DNA from: a virus | Direction: 5' to 3' (one strand) | IMG/VR virus record: IMGVR_UViG_3300020438_000277 | Coordinates: 1-23,761 of that record | Length of the DNA: 23,761 nt | In this document: one piece after another, positions 6,795 through 15,258 of the stretch | Layout of the letters: each line of letters starts with the position of its first letter | Numbering within the stretch: position 1 is the first letter of the stretch | Notes under the pieces: generated by a model | The model's database searches: none | What the model was told of the DNA's origin: nothing | What the model saw: only the letters and a program-made list of their open reading frames with translations | Position numbers and translations under genes: made by a program

Positions 6795-9752
6795 ATGTCA
6801 ATTAAAAACTTTAAGTTCGTATCTCCGGGGATTTTTATTAACGAAATCGATAAGTCGTTTCGTGCAGATGCTCCGACTACTATTGGACCAGTAATTATTG
6901 GCCGCTCACAAAAGGGCTTGGCCATGACACCCACGAGGGTTGAGAATTATCAAGACTTTGTTGCCGCGTTCGGCGACACAGTACCGGGTAAAGGCGGTGG
7001 TGATGTGTACCGTAATGGAAACAACCAATCACCGATGTACGGCACATATGCTGCTAGAGCCTTTTTGGACGCACAAGTTGCGCCGATAACTTATATCAGG
7101 TTACTTGGTCAACAATCAGTCAATCAGGATGGAACAATTTCAGCAAGAGCCGGCTGGCAAACCACGGCGAATCCATCTGCTGGTGCAGGGGGTATTGGCG
7201 GAGGTGCTTACGGTCTCTTTGTTCAAGCATCTTCTTCTATAACTACAGACATCGGCGCGGCCGAAAAGTCATCTGAAACTGGATCGTTCCACTTAGGTGC
7301 GATTATATATTCTGACGGCGGCGTCCCACTTCTTAGTGGCGCGCTACATGGAAACCAAGGCCATGCATCTGTCGGTGCACCAACCCTATTAACCGCTTCT
7401 TTGTGTGCTTTTATTGATTCGGATGCCTCCGGTCAATTCAAGATCAAATTCCTTCGCGCCGGCGGTACAGAAGAAGTACAAGTTAGTTTTGACGATTCAA
7501 GCGGAAACTTTATTCGTAAGCGCATGAACACAAACCCTACTTTAATATCTTCAGGAAACTTCTACCCAGGATCAGCTAAGAAAAATTATTGGCTTGGAGA
7601 ATCATACGAACAATATCTTAGAGATAATGTCACTAGCCTAGGCGGTAACATGGTCGGGATTATGCTCCCTCTTGGTACTGCTTCTGTCACACCTACACAA
7701 GGTCCTAGCAAAATGAAAGGCATTAGCTCTCAAGAAGCCAAAGCCGGCTGGTTTTGCGCACAAGACTTCGGCCCGAATGACGGCTTTGCACCGTATACGA
7801 CGCAAAAGCTGTTCCGCTTGAAAGGCCGCGGCCACGGAGAATGGCTACACAAAAACGCAAAGGTCACTATTGAAAGAATTCGTGCCCCTGTTAGTTTAGA
7901 TCAAGAATACGGCTCATTCTCAGTTGTCCTACGCGCTATACAAGATACAGATGCCAACCCTCAAGTATTAGAAAGATTTGATAATTTGAATCTTGATCCT
8001 ACATCGCCAAATTTCATTTCGAAAGTCATCGGTGATACATACTACAAATGGGACGAAATCAACACAAGACTACGCAAGTACGGAGACTACGATAACGAAT
8101 CTAAATATGTGTATGTCGAACTTAACGATGATGTTGCAGCTGGTGCTTCAAACCCAGCATGTGTTCCTTTCGGGTATTACGGACCACCTAAATATGCCTC
8201 AGTTCAGGTAAGCTCGTCGAATGCCCCGGCTAACTGCTGGAAGAATACTGGACCTCAGTTTGAAGGTATCATTATCACCGGACCGGCGGCTAACCTCTAC
8301 GGCGGAGTTGATTCCAGTATCCGAGCATTAACTGGTGGTATCGATGGCAACATGAGAGCAACTCTCACATTCCCGTCAGCACCTCTTGTTAAAAATGTTG
8401 CAGATTCAGGCTTAACCGACCCCACAAGAGTTAATTTTGGTATGAGGTCAACTCGTACTGCAACATCTAATGCTCCTGCAGTAGGCTTAGGAGACATGCA
8501 CAGAATGCTTGACGCTGAACAGGCAGATGACCCCAGCGGAAAGGGTGCTGCGAAGGCTAACGGCGGGTATCACGGTTTTGGATACATCATGACCTTGGAC
8601 GATGTTATGTCCGGTTCTGTTAAGTCTGGCCTTAGAGGCTTCGCCTACAGATCTGGTTCACGCGCCCAAGGCCAGAGTCTAACCGCTACAGCAAGCAACG
8701 ATTATCGTACTCTGCTTGATTTTGGTTATGATTCCTTTACCGCTCCGTTCTTCGGAGGGTTTGACGGCTTTGATATCACAAAGCCAGATCCTGTGTTCCA
8801 GAAAGGCATGACTGGCGCCAGCAATGTTAAGAATAGCTATATTTTCCAAACATATAAGCAATCATTGGAAATGGTTTCAGACCCAGAATTATTAGACTTT
8901 AATGTTCTTGCAGTACCGGGTCTCACCAATGAAAGTCTCACTAACTATCAAATGCAATTGTGTGAAGATCGTCGTGACGCCATGGCAATCATTGACTTAC
9001 CCAATGTCTACACTCCGTTTAGTGAGGACTATGTAGACGCGACCGCAAGGGCAAACAGAGATGTCAGAGGGACAGTCACTGCATTAAGAAATAGAAGGGT
9101 TGATACCTCGTATGCTTGTACTTTCTATCCATGGGTCCAAACTCGTGATGCAAATACCGGCCAAACACTTTGGGTACCCCCCTCCGTCGCCATGATGGGC
9201 GTTTTAGCCAGCTCACAAGCAAAAGCTGATGTATGGTTCGCTCCAGCCGGCTTTAACCGCGGAGGTCTTTCTGACGGCGCGGCAGGGATTCCAATCCTGA
9301 ATGTTGCCTCGCGACTTTCTTCGAAAGAGCGCGATATGTTATATGACGGTAAGATTAACCCAATTGCTTCGTTCCCATCCAGCGGAATCGTAGTATTCGG
9401 ACAGAAAACGCTTCAAATGAGACCTTCGGCTCTCGACAGAATTAATGTTCGTAGATTGGTTATCTTTCTTAAGAAGCAAATCTCGGTCCTTTCAACTCAA
9501 GTACTTTTTGAACAAAATGTTCAAGCAACTTGGGACAGATTCAAAGGTCTTATTGAACCATTCTTGGCAAATGTCAAGACCAGATACGGTATTTCGGAGT
9601 ACAGACTTGTTCTGGACGAGACTACCACAACCCCCGATCTTATTGATCAAAACATTCTTTACGCTAAGATTATGATTAAACCAGCAAGAGCAATCGAATT
9701 CATCGCAATTGACTTCATTATTGCTAATACTGGCGCATCATTTGACGACTAA
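6795..9752 (+). CDS. Contractile tail sheath protein, T4 gp18-like
   Basis: Builds the sheath that contracts to drive the tube into the cell. The N-terminus has the family opening VSPGIFINEIDKS (9-21) and a GPVIIGRSQKG turn (about 31-41). A mid segment with VLERFDNLNLDPTSPNFI (about 390-407) matches the sheath 'VLE.F..LSLDP.S.NY' block. The C-terminal third holds LAVPGLTNESLTNYQM (about 705-720), WFAPAGFNRG (about 814-823) and the final strand and helix set ending in a gp18-type C-terminus. At 985 residues it is about half again as long as T4 gp18 (659), so extra surface domains are inserted between the conserved core blocks. The ribosome site is good and a tube gene follows after 42 bases. 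Confidence 0.93.
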   Translation: MSIKNFKFVSPGIFINEIDKSFRADAPTTIGPVIIGRSQKGLAMTPTRVENYQDFVAAFGDTVPGKGGGDVYRNGNNQSPMYGTYAARAFLDAQVAPITYIRLLGQQSVNQDGTISARAGWQTTANPSAGAGGIGGGAYGLFVQASSSITTDIGAAEKSSETGSFHLGAIIYSDGGVPLLSGALHGNQGHASVGAPTLLTASLCAFIDSDASGQFKIKFLRAGGTEEVQVSFDDSSGNFIRKRMNTNPTLISSGNFYPGSAKKNYWLGESYEQYLRDNVTSLGGNMVGIMLPLGTASVTPTQGPSKMKGISSQEAKAGWFCAQDFGPNDGFAPYTTQKLFRLKGRGHGEWLHKNAKVTIERIRAPVSLDQEYGSFSVVLRAIQDTDANPQVLERFDNLNLDPTSPNFISKVIGDTYYKWDEINTRLRKYGDYDNESKYVYVELNDDVAAGASNPACVPFGYYGPPKYASVQVSSSNAPANCWKNTGPQFEGIIITGPAANLYGGVDSSIRALTGGIDGNMRATLTFPSAPLVKNVADSGLTDPTRVNFGMRSTRTATSNAPAVGLGDMHRMLDAEQADDPSGKGAAKANGGYHGFGYIMTLDDVMSGSVKSGLRGFAYRSGSRAQGQSLTATASNDYRTLLDFGYDSFTAPFFGGFDGFDITKPDPVFQKGMTGASNVKNSYIFQTYKQSLEMVSDPELLDFNVLAVPGLTNESLTNYQMQLCEDRRDAMAIIDLPNVYTPFSEDYVDATARANRDVRGTVTALRNRRVDTSYACTFYPWVQTRDANTGQTLWVPPSVAMMGVLASSQAKADVWFAPAGFNRGGLSDGAAGIPILNVASRLSSKERDMLYDGKINPIASFPSSGIVVFGQKTLQMRPSALDRINVRRLVIFLKKQISVLSTQVLFEQNVQATWDRFKGLIEPFLANVKTRYGISEYRLVLDETTTTPDLIDQNILYAKIMIKPARAIEFIAIDFIIANTGASFDD

Positions 9753-9764
9753 AAATACCAACCA

Positions 9765-9772
9765 ACTAGTTA
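9765..9772 (+). promoter_or_regulatory. Variant promoter box ACTAGTTA before the tube gene
   Basis: One base from the ACTATTTA box, 22 bases before the tube start, followed by AATTAAAGGGAG as at other copies. It would let tube protein be made in excess of sheath. Weak on its own. Confidence 0.25.
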
Positions 9773-9794
9773 AATTAAAGGGAGAAAACATACA

Positions 9795-10400
9795 ATGCCA
9801 TTTTGGTCAACAAATTTTGGAAACACTGAGGAACTGCTCAAGGATCCAAAAAGAAATTTTAGATTTTATATCAACATTCAGGGAATTTCCACTGAAAACG
9901 GTGGTGCGATGATTTGGTACGCAAAACAAGTCAACAAGCCAACATTTACATTAGCGGAGGCTACTCATGAGTATTTAAACCATACTTATTATTATCCCGG
10001 TAAGGTTAGCTGGAATCCCATCGAAATTACCATGGTTGACCCCGGCGGCGATCCTGATGTTGTTGCTACTCTTGCAGGTATTGTAAGTGGCGCTGGGTAT
10101 AACCTCCCAGACACTCCCGATGCAGGAAAATTAACTAGTATGTCAAAACAAAAATCCGTTGGCGCTCTTGGGCAAGTTAAAATAACTCAAGTCGATGCTG
10201 AAGGAGTCATGGTTGAAGAATGGACACTTTGGAACGCATTCGCTCAAGAAATCGACTTCGGTGGTACTTTAGCTTATGGCAACGATGAATTAACCGAGAT
10301 TAAGCTTAAGCTGCGCTATGATTGGGCAGAACTTAACACCGCGACAGAAGGTTCCGCTATCGTGGATCCCGATACTAAATTCTTCGATATATCGAGATAA
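9795..10400 (+). CDS. Tail tube protein, T4 gp19-like
   Basis: Polymerises into the inner tail tube through which DNA passes. 201 residues (T4 gp19: 163). Seen here: an N-terminal strand NFRFYINIQG (20-29), WYAKQVNKPTFT (about 41-52) which is the tube family's 'A.SV..P' loop, the YYYPGKVSWNPIEITMVDP block (about 65-83) and a late strand VEEWTLWNAFAQEIDFG (about 136-152). This order is standard for myovirus tubes, and the gene sits directly after the sheath as in T4. ATG follows AAAGGGAG. Confidence 0.9.
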   Translation: MPFWSTNFGNTEELLKDPKRNFRFYINIQGISTENGGAMIWYAKQVNKPTFTLAEATHEYLNHTYYYPGKVSWNPIEITMVDPGGDPDVVATLAGIVSGAGYNLPDTPDAGKLTSMSKQKSVGALGQVKITQVDAEGVMVEEWTLWNAFAQEIDFGGTLAYGNDELTEIKLKLRYDWAELNTATEGSAIVDPDTKFFDISR

Positions 10401-10422
10401 AATAATTAAATAGAGGTGAACA

Positions 10423-11283
10423 TTGTCACGAAATAAAGATCGACTCGGCGCAGGAGACACAACTCCCGAAGCTGCGAGTCCACCGGTGGCGGCATATGAT
10501 TCAAATGTCTTTTCATTTGTTGCCCCAACCGAGTTTGTAAAACTCCCATCGGAGGGTAGACACTACTCTTCTGAACATCCATTGTTTAATGAGACAACAA
10601 TAGAAATTAAACAAATGACAGCAAAAGAAGAAGATATTCTTACTTCTGTCACATTGCTGCAAAATGGTGTAGCTCTAGAAAGACTTTTAGAAAGCATCAT
10701 TGTGAACAAAGCAATCAGTCCAAAAACACTGTTAGTTGGTGATAGAAACGCAATTGTCATAGCTGCCAGGGTCTCTGGTTACGGGAATGTCTATAACACT
10801 GCTATTACCTGTCCTGCATGTATAACCGAACAGAAACACAATTTTGATTTAAACCAAGCATCGGTTGTAACAGCTACCGACATATCAAAAACGCTTCCGG
10901 AAATCGTACAAGTGATGGATAACGGCAATTATGCGGTTGTTTTGCCGAAATCGCAGTTAAGAGTAGAAATGAGGCTCTTAACCGGCCGAGATGAGAAACT
11001 GCTCACTGGCCAGTTAGAAAAAAATAAGAAACAAAGCGCAGAGAAGTTAGTCACTACTCAGCTTGTCCACATGATCTGTTCAGTTAATGGAAATAGCACG
11101 AAAGAAGCAATTGATTATGTTTCACATAATATACCATCGGCAGATGCAGCTTTTTTAAGAAAAATATACAAAACAATTGTACCTAATGTTGAACTCTCAC
11201 TTGACTTCAACTGCGCACACTGTTCACATTCCGAGCAAATGGAGGTTCCGCTCTCCGCGGACTTTTTTTGGCCTGAACAGTGA
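10423..11283 (+). CDS. gp26-like baseplate / tail assembly protein with zinc-ribbon cysteines
   Basis: This 286-residue protein (T4 gp26: 208) opens its domain with FVKLPSEGRHYSSEHPL and an IEIKQMTAKEEDIL strand-helix, the start typical of the T4 gp26 baseplate family. Two CxxC pairs (C130/C133 and C264/C267) look like a zinc ribbon. The start is TTG, six bases behind the ribosome site GAGGTG (10413-10418). In T4, gp26 helps assemble the baseplate hub. Its place between the tube and tape-measure genes is where other phages keep the tail assembly chaperone whose longer form is made by frameshifting. The end of this gene has a run of seven T and overlaps the next reading frame, which suggests the same arrangement. 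Confidence 0.7.
   Translation: MSRNKDRLGAGDTTPEAASPPVAAYDSNVFSFVAPTEFVKLPSEGRHYSSEHPLFNETTIEIKQMTAKEEDILTSVTLLQNGVALERLLESIIVNKAISPKTLLVGDRNAIVIAARVSGYGNVYNTAITCPACITEQKHNFDLNQASVVTATDISKTLPEIVQVMDNGNYAVVLPKSQLRVEMRLLTGRDEKLLTGQLEKNKKQSAEKLVTTQLVHMICSVNGNSTKEAIDYVSHNIPSADAAFLRKIYKTIVPNVELSLDFNCAHCSHSEQMEVPLSADFFWPEQ
11263..11270 (+). other. Putative +1 programmed frameshift site (TTTTTTTG)
   Basis: The frame at 10423 reads GAC TTT TTT TGG and stops four codons after TTT. A phenylalanyl-tRNA on TTT at 11266-11268 can move one base forward onto an identical TTT (11267-11269) and continue GGC CTG AAC in the frame of the gene at 11288. The product would be 282 residues of the first protein plus 79 of the second. 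The downstream ATG has no clear ribosome site, unlike nearly all genes around it. Confidence 0.5.
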
Positions 11284-11287
11284 GTAC

Positions 11288-11509
11288 ATGGAAAATGTTT
11301 ATGAACAATTTTTCTTTCTTAAGCATTTTGGCGGCTGGTCTTTCACCGAAGCCTATAATCTTCCGATTGGTCTTAGAGATTGGTTTGTGAACAGACTCAT
11401 GAATCACATGGAAGATGAAAAAGCGGCCATGAAGACTTCTTCTTCAAGTAATACAAAAACTCTAAGTAACAATAATCAGCCCCGTCGACCGCCCGGTTTA
11501 GGGGATTAA
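11288..11509 (+). CDS. Short tail assembly protein or frameshift extension of the gp26-like gene
   Basis: From the first ATG after the upstream stop this encodes 73 residues. The open frame extends back through the end of the upstream gene. The core EQFFFLKHFGGWSFTEAYN followed by LPIGLRDWF resembles the C-terminal 'T' part of frameshifted tail chaperones: short aromatic helices with a 'W...E...LP...L..W' pattern. The last 30 residues are Ser/Asn/Pro-rich and disordered. No Shine-Dalgarno sequence lies before the ATG at 11288, so expression is by +1 frameshift at 11263-11270, by stop-coupled restart, or both. Such proteins bind the tape measure during tail assembly, and the tape measure gene is next. 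Confidence 0.6.
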   Translation: MENVYEQFFFLKHFGGWSFTEAYNLPIGLRDWFVNRLMNHMEDEKAAMKTSSSSNTKTLSNNNQPRRPPGLGD

Positions 11510-11532
11510 ATAATTATAAAAAGTTTATCTTA

Positions 11533-11540
11533 ACTATTTA
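11533..11540 (+). promoter_or_regulatory. Candidate late promoter box ACTATTTA before the tape measure
   Basis: Exact copy of the recurrent box in a 51-base gap, 20 bases before the tape-measure ATG and followed by ATTTATAGGG. The spacing matches the copies at 3733 and 4010. Confidence 0.4.
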
Positions 11541-11560
11541 ATTTATAGGGTTTATTACGC

Positions 11561-13915
11561 ATGGCTGCAGAAGACGAATTACAGGACATTAAAGCAATCT
11601 TGGGACAGATCCGCGATCAAAACGCGGCTAGTGCTGGTAAGGGCGGCGTTAATGCTGCCGATCTTGAGGCTTACACAAAAGAGTTAAAACTTGCTCGAAC
11701 CGAGCTTGACATGCTGGAGAAAGGCACTGGCGCCTATAATAGAAAACAAAAAGAAGTTGAAAGTTTAACTAGAAAAGCTCGAAATGCACTAAACGACCAG
11801 AGAGACGAAACAGACCTGCTGACCCTCTCTACCCAAGGCCTTAGCGGCGCACTTTCTTTGCTGGCCAATACAGCAGACAAAATAATTGTTAAATTTGGCG
11901 AGCTTGTCAAGGGTGTCTTTGATGAAGCCAAAACACTCGATACGCTGACAGTTCAGTTTCGAGCCACAACGGGCGCCAGTGCTCAATTAGCTGGAAATAT
12001 CGGTATGCTGACAGATCGATTACGACTGTATGGAGTCTCGTCCCAGGAGGCCCTTGCTGCCGTCTCAGGCTTGCAATCGGGATTCACTGGGTTTACCCAA
12101 CTAAACGAAGCACAACAGCTAGAAATCGGCCGTACCACCGCCATGATGGCGGAATTGGGTGTATCTGTCCAAGCTTCAGCACAGATTATGGAATCTAGCA
12201 CAAGAACGCTGGGTTATTCTCTTGGCGAATCTGAACAACTACTACTTGATATGAGAGGGACAGCGATGGCCCTAGAAGTCCCGATTGAAAATCTTACCAG
12301 GGACTTTGCTTCAGCCGAAAACATGATAGCCGCTCTTGGTAGAACAGGTCCTGATAGTTTTAAAGAGTTAGCGGCACAATCAAAAGCAACTGGCGTTGAA
12401 ATGAATACCATTTTGGGATTGGTTGAGAAATTTGACACTTTTGAAGGCGCTGCATCTGCTGTCCAAGGTCTTAATGCGGTCTTAGGCGGTAATTTCCTAG
12501 ACTCGCTTAGCATGGTTCAGGAAGTCGATCCTGCAAGACGATTTGAAATGATCCGAGATGCTGTATTTGAAGCCGGCCACTCGGTAGAATCCCTGGCGGA
12601 CTCAAATAATTATTACCTTAAAAAGTCTTTAGCGGCCACTTTAGGTCTTGGCGTTTCTGACTTCATGAAAATGCTATCTGGAGATGTTGAAGAACTTACT
12701 GGCCAAGTTGAAAACGCAAGTTATAGTTTTGAACAAATGTCCAAAGAGGCTTTCGGCCTTAAGGGTTTTGATTCAGTTGTCGACGGAATAATGGGCTCGT
12801 TTCAAAGACCAGTGCAACAGATTCAAGAAGCAACTAGGGCGATGTTCCAAGGAATGACGCCTCTAATTGGTATATTTGAAAAATACAACGCAGAACTTAT
12901 TACTAAAACAGAGTCTTTCGTCAAGAACAACACAGAATTAGTCGGTGCTGTTGGTCTATTATATAATTTGGCTGGTATCGACGGTGTACAGAAGGGTTAT
13001 GAGATCTTTAAAGGAATAGCAGGCTTCACCGGCACAGTGTTGAGTAACTTGTTCTCTGTAAAAGGAGTTTTGGCCCTCATGACAGGAGGTGTCTTATATT
13101 TGATTCGAAAAGATTTGACAGATATCTGGAATACTTTCCAGACAGATGGGCCGATCGCCGCGATTGGACAATTATTTAGTACTGTATTTACCCGAATGAA
13201 TGACCTTAGAAAAGAGTGGCACATCGATGCTGATTTCTTCACTTCGGTTTTTGGAGTAATGAAGGGATATGCGGTACAAGCATTTCAATTCATAAAAAGA
13301 GACTTTTTGGGGCCATTATTTGATTATCTTGAAAGAGAAGGTATCTTTTACTTTGAGAAATTTTTTGCGATTATCGCGAACAGCGCTAAAGGAATGGTAA
13401 AGAAGGAATTGAGTTTTGGTGACGCCGGCGGTAATATATTTGATAGAGGCCTCGCCGGCATGAGTGATATGCTATCCGACTCGCTGGGACTTAACACTCA
13501 AAGCCAAGGGCGCAGTCGCACACAAATTGAACAGGATCAAGGTTTTGCATTGCGCAAGACAATGCGCCAGCAAGATTATATGAACGCTCAAGTTGCAGCA
13601 CAGGACGCCCGGGCCAGATTTGACGCCAACAAGGGTGTTATGAAAATGACCAAGAAGATGGATGGAGTACTCACAGCCATGGCACCGCTTACCAAGCAGG
13701 CTGGAGACATGTTTTCTTCAATTACTGGCTATCTGGAAACTACCGGCGCCGATGCATGGGCTGAGACACTCGCACCGGCACTTCAAAAAGGTGCTGCGGA
13801 AATGCAGCTTGCAGTTGATGTGCATATTGATGGTGAGAAGTTGGATAGTCGTATTGGTCGCGCAACCCGAACAAATTTAGGTGGCGTTGGCCGCGGCGCT
13901 GTGCTAGACGGCTAG
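11561..13915 (+). CDS. Tail tape measure protein
   Basis: Sets tail length and is stored inside the tube. 784 residues (T4 gp29: 590), mostly helical and low in Cys. The N-terminus (1-90) is a Glu/Lys/Leu coiled coil. Residues 90-320 show repeated helices with Gly/Ala/Ser turns (for example LTDRLRLYGVSSQEALAAVS, GNFLDSLSMV), a pattern of phage tape measures. A hydrophobic stretch at about 498-517 (FSVKGVLALMTGGVLYL then IRK) could insert into the host membrane when DNA is ejected. The region 620-700 is polar and charged. It follows the chaperone-like genes and precedes the baseplate hub genes, as expected. The start follows TATAGGGTTT, a weak site. Confidence 0.8.
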   Translation: MAAEDELQDIKAILGQIRDQNAASAGKGGVNAADLEAYTKELKLARTELDMLEKGTGAYNRKQKEVESLTRKARNALNDQRDETDLLTLSTQGLSGALSLLANTADKIIVKFGELVKGVFDEAKTLDTLTVQFRATTGASAQLAGNIGMLTDRLRLYGVSSQEALAAVSGLQSGFTGFTQLNEAQQLEIGRTTAMMAELGVSVQASAQIMESSTRTLGYSLGESEQLLLDMRGTAMALEVPIENLTRDFASAENMIAALGRTGPDSFKELAAQSKATGVEMNTILGLVEKFDTFEGAASAVQGLNAVLGGNFLDSLSMVQEVDPARRFEMIRDAVFEAGHSVESLADSNNYYLKKSLAATLGLGVSDFMKMLSGDVEELTGQVENASYSFEQMSKEAFGLKGFDSVVDGIMGSFQRPVQQIQEATRAMFQGMTPLIGIFEKYNAELITKTESFVKNNTELVGAVGLLYNLAGIDGVQKGYEIFKGIAGFTGTVLSNLFSVKGVLALMTGGVLYLIRKDLTDIWNTFQTDGPIAAIGQLFSTVFTRMNDLRKEWHIDADFFTSVFGVMKGYAVQAFQFIKRDFLGPLFDYLEREGIFYFEKFFAIIANSAKGMVKKELSFGDAGGNIFDRGLAGMSDMLSDSLGLNTQSQGRSRTQIEQDQGFALRKTMRQQDYMNAQVAAQDARARFDANKGVMKMTKKMDGVLTAMAPLTKQAGDMFSSITGYLETTGADAWAETLAPALQKGAAEMQLAVDVHIDGEKLDSRIGRATRTNLGGVGRGAVLDG

Positions 13916-13944
13916 ACGGAAACTAATAAAAGGAGGTAATACAT

Positions 13945-14892
13945 ATGTCGAAAAGTGACGATGGCGACGATACCAATTATTTTGGTGTATCGAAATATGG
14001 TCGAGATAGGGGCGTAGTACAAGACACCTATGTAGATATGACTGATGCGTATGCCAACTATGGCCAATATGTAATTTCTTTTCAGCATTTAGCTACTCAA
14101 AGAACGGTTTTCTTCAAAGCTTTCATAAAAGATTATAGCGAAGCTTTTAATGCAAGCTGGACGCCAACCTCGGTTTACGGACGCACAGATCCAATTCAAA
14201 CCTACACGGGAACAACTAGGAAAGTTACTCTTGCCTTCGATGTGCCAGCAGCGTCGATGGGAGAAGCTTATGAAAATATGGGAAGAGTCTCCAAATTAGT
14301 GCAAATGCTTTACCCGACATACATACCCAATGAAGAATCCACGGGTAAAATCATAGGACAAGCACCTCTGGTCCGCGTCAAGATGATGAACCTCCTTACC
14401 AATGAAAGAACCATCAACGAACTCGGAGGTGACACGGTCGAAGAACAGTTACAAAATCATGAACGCCACCTCGGATTGTTGTCGCCTCGTGAAACTTTAG
14501 AAGCATATAGAACCTCCCCATTACCAGAAAATGGTGTTTTGGCTGCAATAGGGAACATTAACTATAAATCTGATTTTTCTAAGATTCAAATTTTTGAAAA
14601 AGCGCCAAATACAGTACTTCCGCAATCTGTAAGCGTGAGTTTGTCATTTGATGTAATACATGAAGAAACAATTGGCTGGGATTCAACTTCTAAACAACCA
14701 TTAGCTCGCTCCTTTCCTCACAAAGTAACGCTGTCCTCTGGAGGCGATATGACACAAGTTGGAAATGATCAACGGCCGGCCGATATTGAAACAAGAATTG
14801 CCCAAGAAGAAAGAAACCAAGCCTCTGATGATCAAAGATTGGCGCAAAGTGATGCTTTTTTTGATCTTCTTGGGGGGAGAAAAAACCGATGA
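13945..14892 (+). CDS. Baseplate tube-cap / hub protein (gp48- or gp54-like, tentative)
   Basis: 315 residues. A short acidic start is followed by a beta domain with FFKAFIKDYSEAFNASW (about 52-68), VTLAFDVPAASMGEAYENM and KLVQMLYPTY, then VRVKMMNLL, a helical charged insert (about 165-205) and closing strands NINYKSDF and SVSLSFDVIHEETIGW. This strand order resembles proteins that connect the tube to the baseplate hub, such as T4 gp48/gp54 or the hub-side tube initiators of other myoviruses. The final 40 residues are Gln/Asp/Arg-rich. Location between tape measure and LysM wedge protein supports a baseplate role. The exact T4 counterpart is uncertain. Strong AAGGAGGT ribosome site. Confidence 0.5.
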   Translation: MSKSDDGDDTNYFGVSKYGRDRGVVQDTYVDMTDAYANYGQYVISFQHLATQRTVFFKAFIKDYSEAFNASWTPTSVYGRTDPIQTYTGTTRKVTLAFDVPAASMGEAYENMGRVSKLVQMLYPTYIPNEESTGKIIGQAPLVRVKMMNLLTNERTINELGGDTVEEQLQNHERHLGLLSPRETLEAYRTSPLPENGVLAAIGNINYKSDFSKIQIFEKAPNTVLPQSVSVSLSFDVIHEETIGWDSTSKQPLARSFPHKVTLSSGGDMTQVGNDQRPADIETRIAQEERNQASDDQRLAQSDAFFDLLGGRKNR

Positions 14893-14916
14893 GTAGAGTA
14901 AACAAAGGAGGCAAGC

Positions 14917-15258
14917 ATGGGAAGGTATAGGGGAACAAAAAAGTTTAACAATAGTTCTGAGTACTATAAGTTTCTGAGGGAAAAAAGAAAGATCAGGATC
15001 GTTAGTCATTACGAGACACCTATCTTAAGACACCCCAAAGTCGCTGATCGGACTAGGATTATTGCCGATAAGCATATTTGGAGTTACGGGGATAGATTGT
15101 ATAAATTGGCAGATCAATATTATGGAGAGCCCTCTTTTTGGTGGGTCATTGCTTGGTATAATTCAGTACCTACCGAAGCCAACCTTAAATTTGGTGATAT
15201 TCTACAGATTCCAATTAATCTAAGCACAGTACTCGAAGTATTGGATATGGACTACTAA
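14917..15258 (+). CDS. LysM-domain baseplate wedge protein, T4 gp53-like
   Basis: 113 residues. A basic N-terminal arm (RYRGTKKF, REKRKIRI) is followed by a LysM domain at about 53-100 with YGDRLYKLADQYYGEPSFWW, the 'N.V' turn and FGDILQIP. Phage gp53 proteins use this domain to bind neighbouring wedge or hub proteins. T4 gp53 is longer (196), so only the core remains here. Strong AAAGGAGG ribosome site. Its stop overlaps the next start (TAATG), so the two are coupled. Confidence 0.75.
   Translation: MGRYRGTKKFNNSSEYYKFLREKRKIRIVSHYETPILRHPKVADRTRIIADKHIWSYGDRLYKLADQYYGEPSFWWVIAWYNSVPTEANLKFGDILQIPINLSTVLEVLDMDY

Noticed and set aside
11177-11287. Upstream start for the short tail gene
   Set aside because: The extra 37 residues are just the shifted frame of the conserved cysteine end of the upstream gene, and the ATG at 11177 lacks a ribosome site.
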